A model generated the notes under the pieces. It was not told where the DNA came from, did no database searches, and was given only the letters and a program-made list of their open reading frames with translations. From Pithys albifrons albifrons (Eukaryota; Chordata; Aves; Passeriformes; Thamnophilidae): DNA of 64,000 nucleotides. Location: assembly GCF_047495875.1 (NCBI RefSeq), contig NC_092460.1, positions 36,063,054 through 36,127,053 of the forward strand, in the 5' to 3' direction. Each line of letters starts with the position of its first letter. The first letter of the stretch is position 1. Of this stretch, positions 59,592 to 64,000 are shown piece after piece. A program made the translations under genes and the position numbers.

Positions 59592-62505
59592 CTTGTTATG
59601 GGGTGCACATGTTTCTGCTTGGGGACACCAGCTGGATTCAAGCAAGAATCTACAGCCATTTTAATCTTATGACATTTACTCAGTACCTTGGAAAAAAATA
59701 CATACAATAATCTCAGCACATCAGAAAGTATGTCCACATAAACACATGAGCACATCAATCCTGCATTGGCAAGCAGTGTAACACCTGGCAGGGGGAGGGT
59801 TTCTACAGAGAGAGAGAAATGAGTAGAGACAGAACAGGAAATACTGTTGTCAGCTTTTCAATCAGATCATGTCTGAGGCACAGAGGATAGTATGGAAATA
59901 GGTTTGCAGAAGTAGGCTATCAGCTAAGGATAGACCATAACTCCCAGTAATGTTAATCTCATGGACAGTTACTCAATGTGTACCAGGTTCCAGAGGATAA
60001 TTTTATGAGGCTGTGATGAACATGACAAAACAGTGGGGTTGGGTCAGGGATGAGTTTCTTACTGTTGCTTTCTCAAATACAATAATGCAGCATCTTTACT
60101 ACTAATGGCAACAATTAATCAAGAAGTTAAGAGACAGCACCTGTTTCACATCTTACTGATGTGAAGGCAGCAGTAGTTTATGGTCTGGAGACAGTCTGGA
60201 AACCACCCCAAAAATTACCTTCATTCAGGGTAACTAGCTTTGTTTCAAAGGGGTTGTACTGGATTAGATGATTTTGGTTTATTCTGTAGACAGTCTTCAA
60301 TTAATATTATCTTCCAAAAGTTAGTTTCACACTGCAAACTGTTATCATCTGATCCTTTGCATTAGAGAATTAAGAACATAATGCAAAGACAGAAAACATC
60401 CCATCTCCTGGCCCATCCCCCTCCAAGTGTTTATTATTTTAGTTTCATGCGAGCTTTGCTATGATGATTTCCAAGGTCAAACCTTAAGTACTACATGAGA
60501 TCTAGAGTGGAACACCATTTTTCTCCTCACATCCAAATCCTCACGCTCACAAAAATAGTCAAAGCACTTTGGCTAGAACTTTTTAGCTCCACATGAAGGC
60601 ACTAAATGAATTACAGTATACACTGTATTCAATAACAGTGAACACTTCAAAGATTCCTAATAACTAGGGCATGAATGTAAAATGTGTTGCTCTGCACATC
60701 TAAGAGTTTTCCCCTTTCTCATCATGTTCTTTGAAAAGGTGGCTTTATTCAGATTTTTGTGACTGTTCTTGTTCTACAAAAGCACTTTTAGGATTTTATT
60801 GAGGTTTACATACACCAGTGTTCAAGACGAAAGGCTTTCATGTCAATTATTAATAACAAAATCTTTCATCTGTTTATTTAAAAAAAATAAAAACATAATC
60901 CTTTTTTTCCTCATTTTGATGTTTAATTTAGAATGAAAATCAAACTCTTTAGAAAAGTTTTTCTCACTATCACAAGGGGATCGCTATGATGTTATTAAGA
61001 ATTCTCTCTATGAAGATAATGCCAGCTAAAACTAAAATAGAAAATAATAAAATAAAAAGCTTAATCCTTTTAAAAAAATCTTGAGCATACCTAATGATTT
61101 TCAACAGGAGTGAAAAGGCAGTCAGGATCTCATGGAATCAGAACACAAAATGCTGTTACTACTAATGTATTTGGGGATAATCAGTTCATTGGCTTAGAAA
61201 GTAACTCAACAGGGACTTCAAGGGATGTAAAAATTGAATTATTTCTGATCTAAAGAAAACCCTACTTTGTTTGACTCCTATTCCTCTAAAACATCTCAGC
61301 AAGACCTTGGACTATCCATGTATTACCTCTGAGCACAAGGGCTTGTTCTGTCATGACCTGGAAGTCCTGGTGCCCTTGCTATCTTGAAGTATAATTGTTC
61401 ATTGACAGATATCTAAGCCTGGAGTACATGCAATTGCAGTCACTGGAGCTCTGCAAAAGTAATTTCATAGACCTTATTGTAGCATTGTTGCCCAGGTCGC
61501 TGCTCAGGACCTCTGTCTGTCAGGTTTCATGGCATTTTAAAATTAGAATTTTAGTGGATTCTATTTCATTCATTTTTATTTCTGTAGCACTAAATGCCAA
61601 AGAAAAATCCTCCTCCCCCAAAACATTCAGCAAGTGTCACTTCATACAGACTCCCCTTCAAAATTTCAAATAGTTCTACCAAATTTCATAGGAAAGGTTT
61701 GAAATATTACTTCTTACAATGCTTGCAGTTCTTGAATGTCATTTTAAAAAGTTTTGTCCTTCTAATTACATATATCTTTCAACAAAGATTTGGTAGTTCT
61801 AGCCTGATTTCATGTTTCTAACACATACTTCCTCACTCAATTTTGAACTACCTTTAAGTATTTTCATACAGCCAGTGCTAGAACAAGCTGCACAACAAAA
61901 GTCACGTGGTTACACACCTTGCCTTGATGTGGTCTTTCATGAGCTCTAGGAATCACATGTTCTGCTGCTGCAATATACCCTGACTTCAATTTTCTTTTCC
62001 TTCTTACTGACTTCAGGACCACAGACTCTGTGTCTTTTGGTGAAGAAAAAAGAAACAGAAGGAAGAACCTTCTTGTGACAAGTGATCTCAAATAGATGCC
62101 AACCAAGTTCAGAGTGCAGGAACTCTGCACTTGGGACAGTGAAACTTGGCTATGCAGACACATTTCTCATGTGAACCATTATATTATGAGTGGTGGAAAT
62201 GAACATGAAGTTTCCTCAGTATCATTTTGATTGGTTGTGTTCCCAGCAAGCTCAGTGGACATGGCTCTTAAAACTGGGGGATCCACATGCAGAATTGTTT
62301 CAAGTGCTGATTGGAGTGAGTTGCTGGTACTTGTGGTGGACCACTTTCAACTTATTTTGCTCTTAAAAACAGCCTCTATCCCAAGTCTGCAAGAGCAGGC
62401 TTAGATCTTCATTTAACAAAACTATTAAAGCTACTTGCAATGCAAACAGGAAAGGACAGCAACATGCATCTTGGAACTCATATTTGTAGAATATGACTAG
62501 ATTTG
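59592..62505. other. AT-rich non-coding stretch
   Basis: No gene or nameable repeat was found. A weak CR1-like phrase (GTTGTACTGGATTAGATGAT, near 60253) is too short to call. Confidence 0.5.
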
Positions 62506-63360
62506 ACCTGCTGGAAGGCAGGAGGGATCTGCAGAGGGATCTGGATAGACTTGAGAGATGGGCTGATTCCAATGCAATGAAGTTCAATAAGGCCAAGTGC
62601 CGGGTCCTGCACTTTGGCCACAACAACCCCCTGCAGCGCTACAGGCTGGGCACAGAGTGGCTGGAGAGCAGCCAGGTGGAAAGGGACCTTGGGGTACTAA
62701 TTGACAGCAAGCTCAACATGAGCCAACAATGTGTCTAGGTGGCCAGGAAGGCCAATGGGATCCTGGCCTGTATCAAAAATAGTGTGGCCAGCAGGCCCAG
62801 GGCAGTGATCCTTCCCCTGTACTCTGCATTGGTGAGGCCACACCTTGAGTACTGTGTTCAGTTCTGGGCCCCTCAGTTCAGAAAGGATATTGAGGTGCTG
62901 GAGCGAGTCCAGAGAAGAGCAACAAGGCTGGTGAAGGGACTGGAGCACAAGTCCTATGGGGAGAGGCTGAGGGAGCTGGGGTTGTTTAGCCTGGAGAAGA
63001 GGAGGCTCAGAGGTGACCTCATCACTGTCTAGAACTACCTGAAGGGAAGTTCTAGCCAGGTGGGGGTTGGTCTCTTCTCCCAGGCACTCAGCAATAGGAC
63101 AAGGGGGCACGGGCTTAAGCTCTGCCAGGGGAAATTTAAGTTGAATATCAGAAAAAAATTCTTTCCAGAGAGCGTAATCAAGCATTGGAATGGCCTGCCC
63201 AGAGAGGTGGTGGATTCACCATCCCTGGAGATTTTTAAATGTAGATTGGCTGTGGCACTGAGTGCCATGATCTAGTAAATGGACTGGATTTGGAACAAGG
63301 GTTAGACTCGATGATCTCAGAGGTCTTTTCCAACCCAATTGATTCTATGATTCTATGATT
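62506..63360 (+). mobile_element. CR1 LINE, 5'-truncated, copy 2
   Basis: It joins the CR1 ORF2 at [13 protein letters not shown], just after motif C, and runs to a 3' end with two ATTCTATG units. It is in one frame throughout, interrupted by TAG at 62736-62738 and 63030-63032. The second TAG is at the same place as in copy 1. The first replaces a CAG kept in copy 1. It matches 57810-58658 at about 96% by eye, so both come from one young subfamily. No target duplication was seen, as usual for CR1. Confidence 0.93.
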
Positions 63361-64000
63361 TTATTTTTTTTTAAAGAGACAGCAAATAAAATAACCAAAA
63401 TATTTTTTGCAGTAACTTCTTCTTCCTGTACACAATGTAGTTGCACTTCAGAACAGTTCCACACTGCTTTCTCAGTATAAAATTGATTATACTTAGACTG
63501 TCTTCAGCTAGCAGCTCCTATGGCAATAGAAGCTGAATTTGTTTTGTGGCCTTCACAAAAAGAAACCCAAACCAAACAAATCTGAGCCTCTAAAAGGTTT
63601 GAGATTAATTCCAAAATACTCTTAAAACAAGCTACAGGAACTAGTCCATATTATGCATTTGACAATGTAAAGATAAGAAGGATAAAAGTAGCAATAGCTA
63701 GTATTTAGGTCTGATGACAGGAAGTAAAATATTTGAACTCCCATTTCAATTCAGTATTGATTAACCATATAATCTCTGATACATTATAGCCACACTGCCT
63801 TAGTTTTACCCTCTATATACTGAAGACAATAATACTCACTCCCATTTCTGAAGAGGTTTGAAAGTTTTGTGCAAAGAACACCAGGTAAGTATAATTAATC
63901 ATCATCATCTCTTTTGGTTATTACAGAGCAAATGTGGCTGCCTTCTTACATGACTGATGGGTGCCTTGGAGGAGAAGATGAAATATTTCAGCTACACACT
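63361..64000. other. AT-rich flank, nothing recognised
   Basis: A T-rich run follows the CR1 tail. A good donor-like CCAG/GTAAGTATAA occurs near 63882-63892 (plus strand) without a convincing exon before it. Confidence 0.45.

Noticed and set aside
60240..60290. CR1 tail remnant (GGATTAGATGAT phrase)
   Set aside because: It is only about 25 bp of loose similarity, too short to support.
1..64000. CRISPR arrays, operons or bacterial mobile elements
   Set aside because: There is no regularly spaced repeat, no operon-like coding density and no ribosome-binding pattern. The repeats are vertebrate retroelements.

Overview
This window looks like AT-rich, gene-poor, non-coding DNA from a bird (avian reptile). 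The evidence is CR1 LINE copies ending in the typical ATTCTATG 3' repeats, solo LTRs of avian endogenous-retrovirus type, low overall repeat density (about 16% by my hand annotation) and no operon-like organisation. I see no complete protein-coding host gene. The only good host-gene signal is one possible 95-bp internal coding exon on the minus strand (9145-9239), so the window may lie mostly in introns of a large gene or between genes.

Layout. 1-3930: nothing recognisable except small palindromes near 1.6 kb. 3931-4322: a complete chimeric SINE with a perfect 15-bp target-site duplication. It is built from a tRNA-Gln-like head, a 5S-rRNA-like piece, a piece of an RTE LINE 5' region and an RTE LINE 3' tail. 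5036-5423: old CR1. 9145-9239: possible exon. 27365-28002: solo LTR with a 5-bp duplication. 31774-31953 (-) and 32409-32677 (+): old CR1 ends. 38832-44043: a nearly full-length but decayed RTE-clade LINE with a 13-bp target duplication. It is interrupted twice by LTRs (41665-42339, minus strand, inside the reverse transcriptase; about 43158-43772 near the C-terminus). 51337-52198: another solo LTR. 57378-58658 and 62506-63360: two closely similar CR1 copies (about 96% identical by eye). About 59170-59490: a short-R solo LTR, directly followed by a 105-bp sequence that also occurs at 47982-48086.

How the parts relate. The RTE LINE and the SINE, 35 kb apart, form a plausible autonomous/non-autonomous pair. 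The SINE shares about 28 bp of 3' tail and about 145 bp of 5' region with the LINE, so the LINE family probably supplied its enzymes to the SINE. The RTE family is patchy in birds and one family (AviRTE) is known from horizontal transfer. Whether this copy belongs to AviRTE needs a database comparison. The chimeric SINE is my best candidate for something little described.
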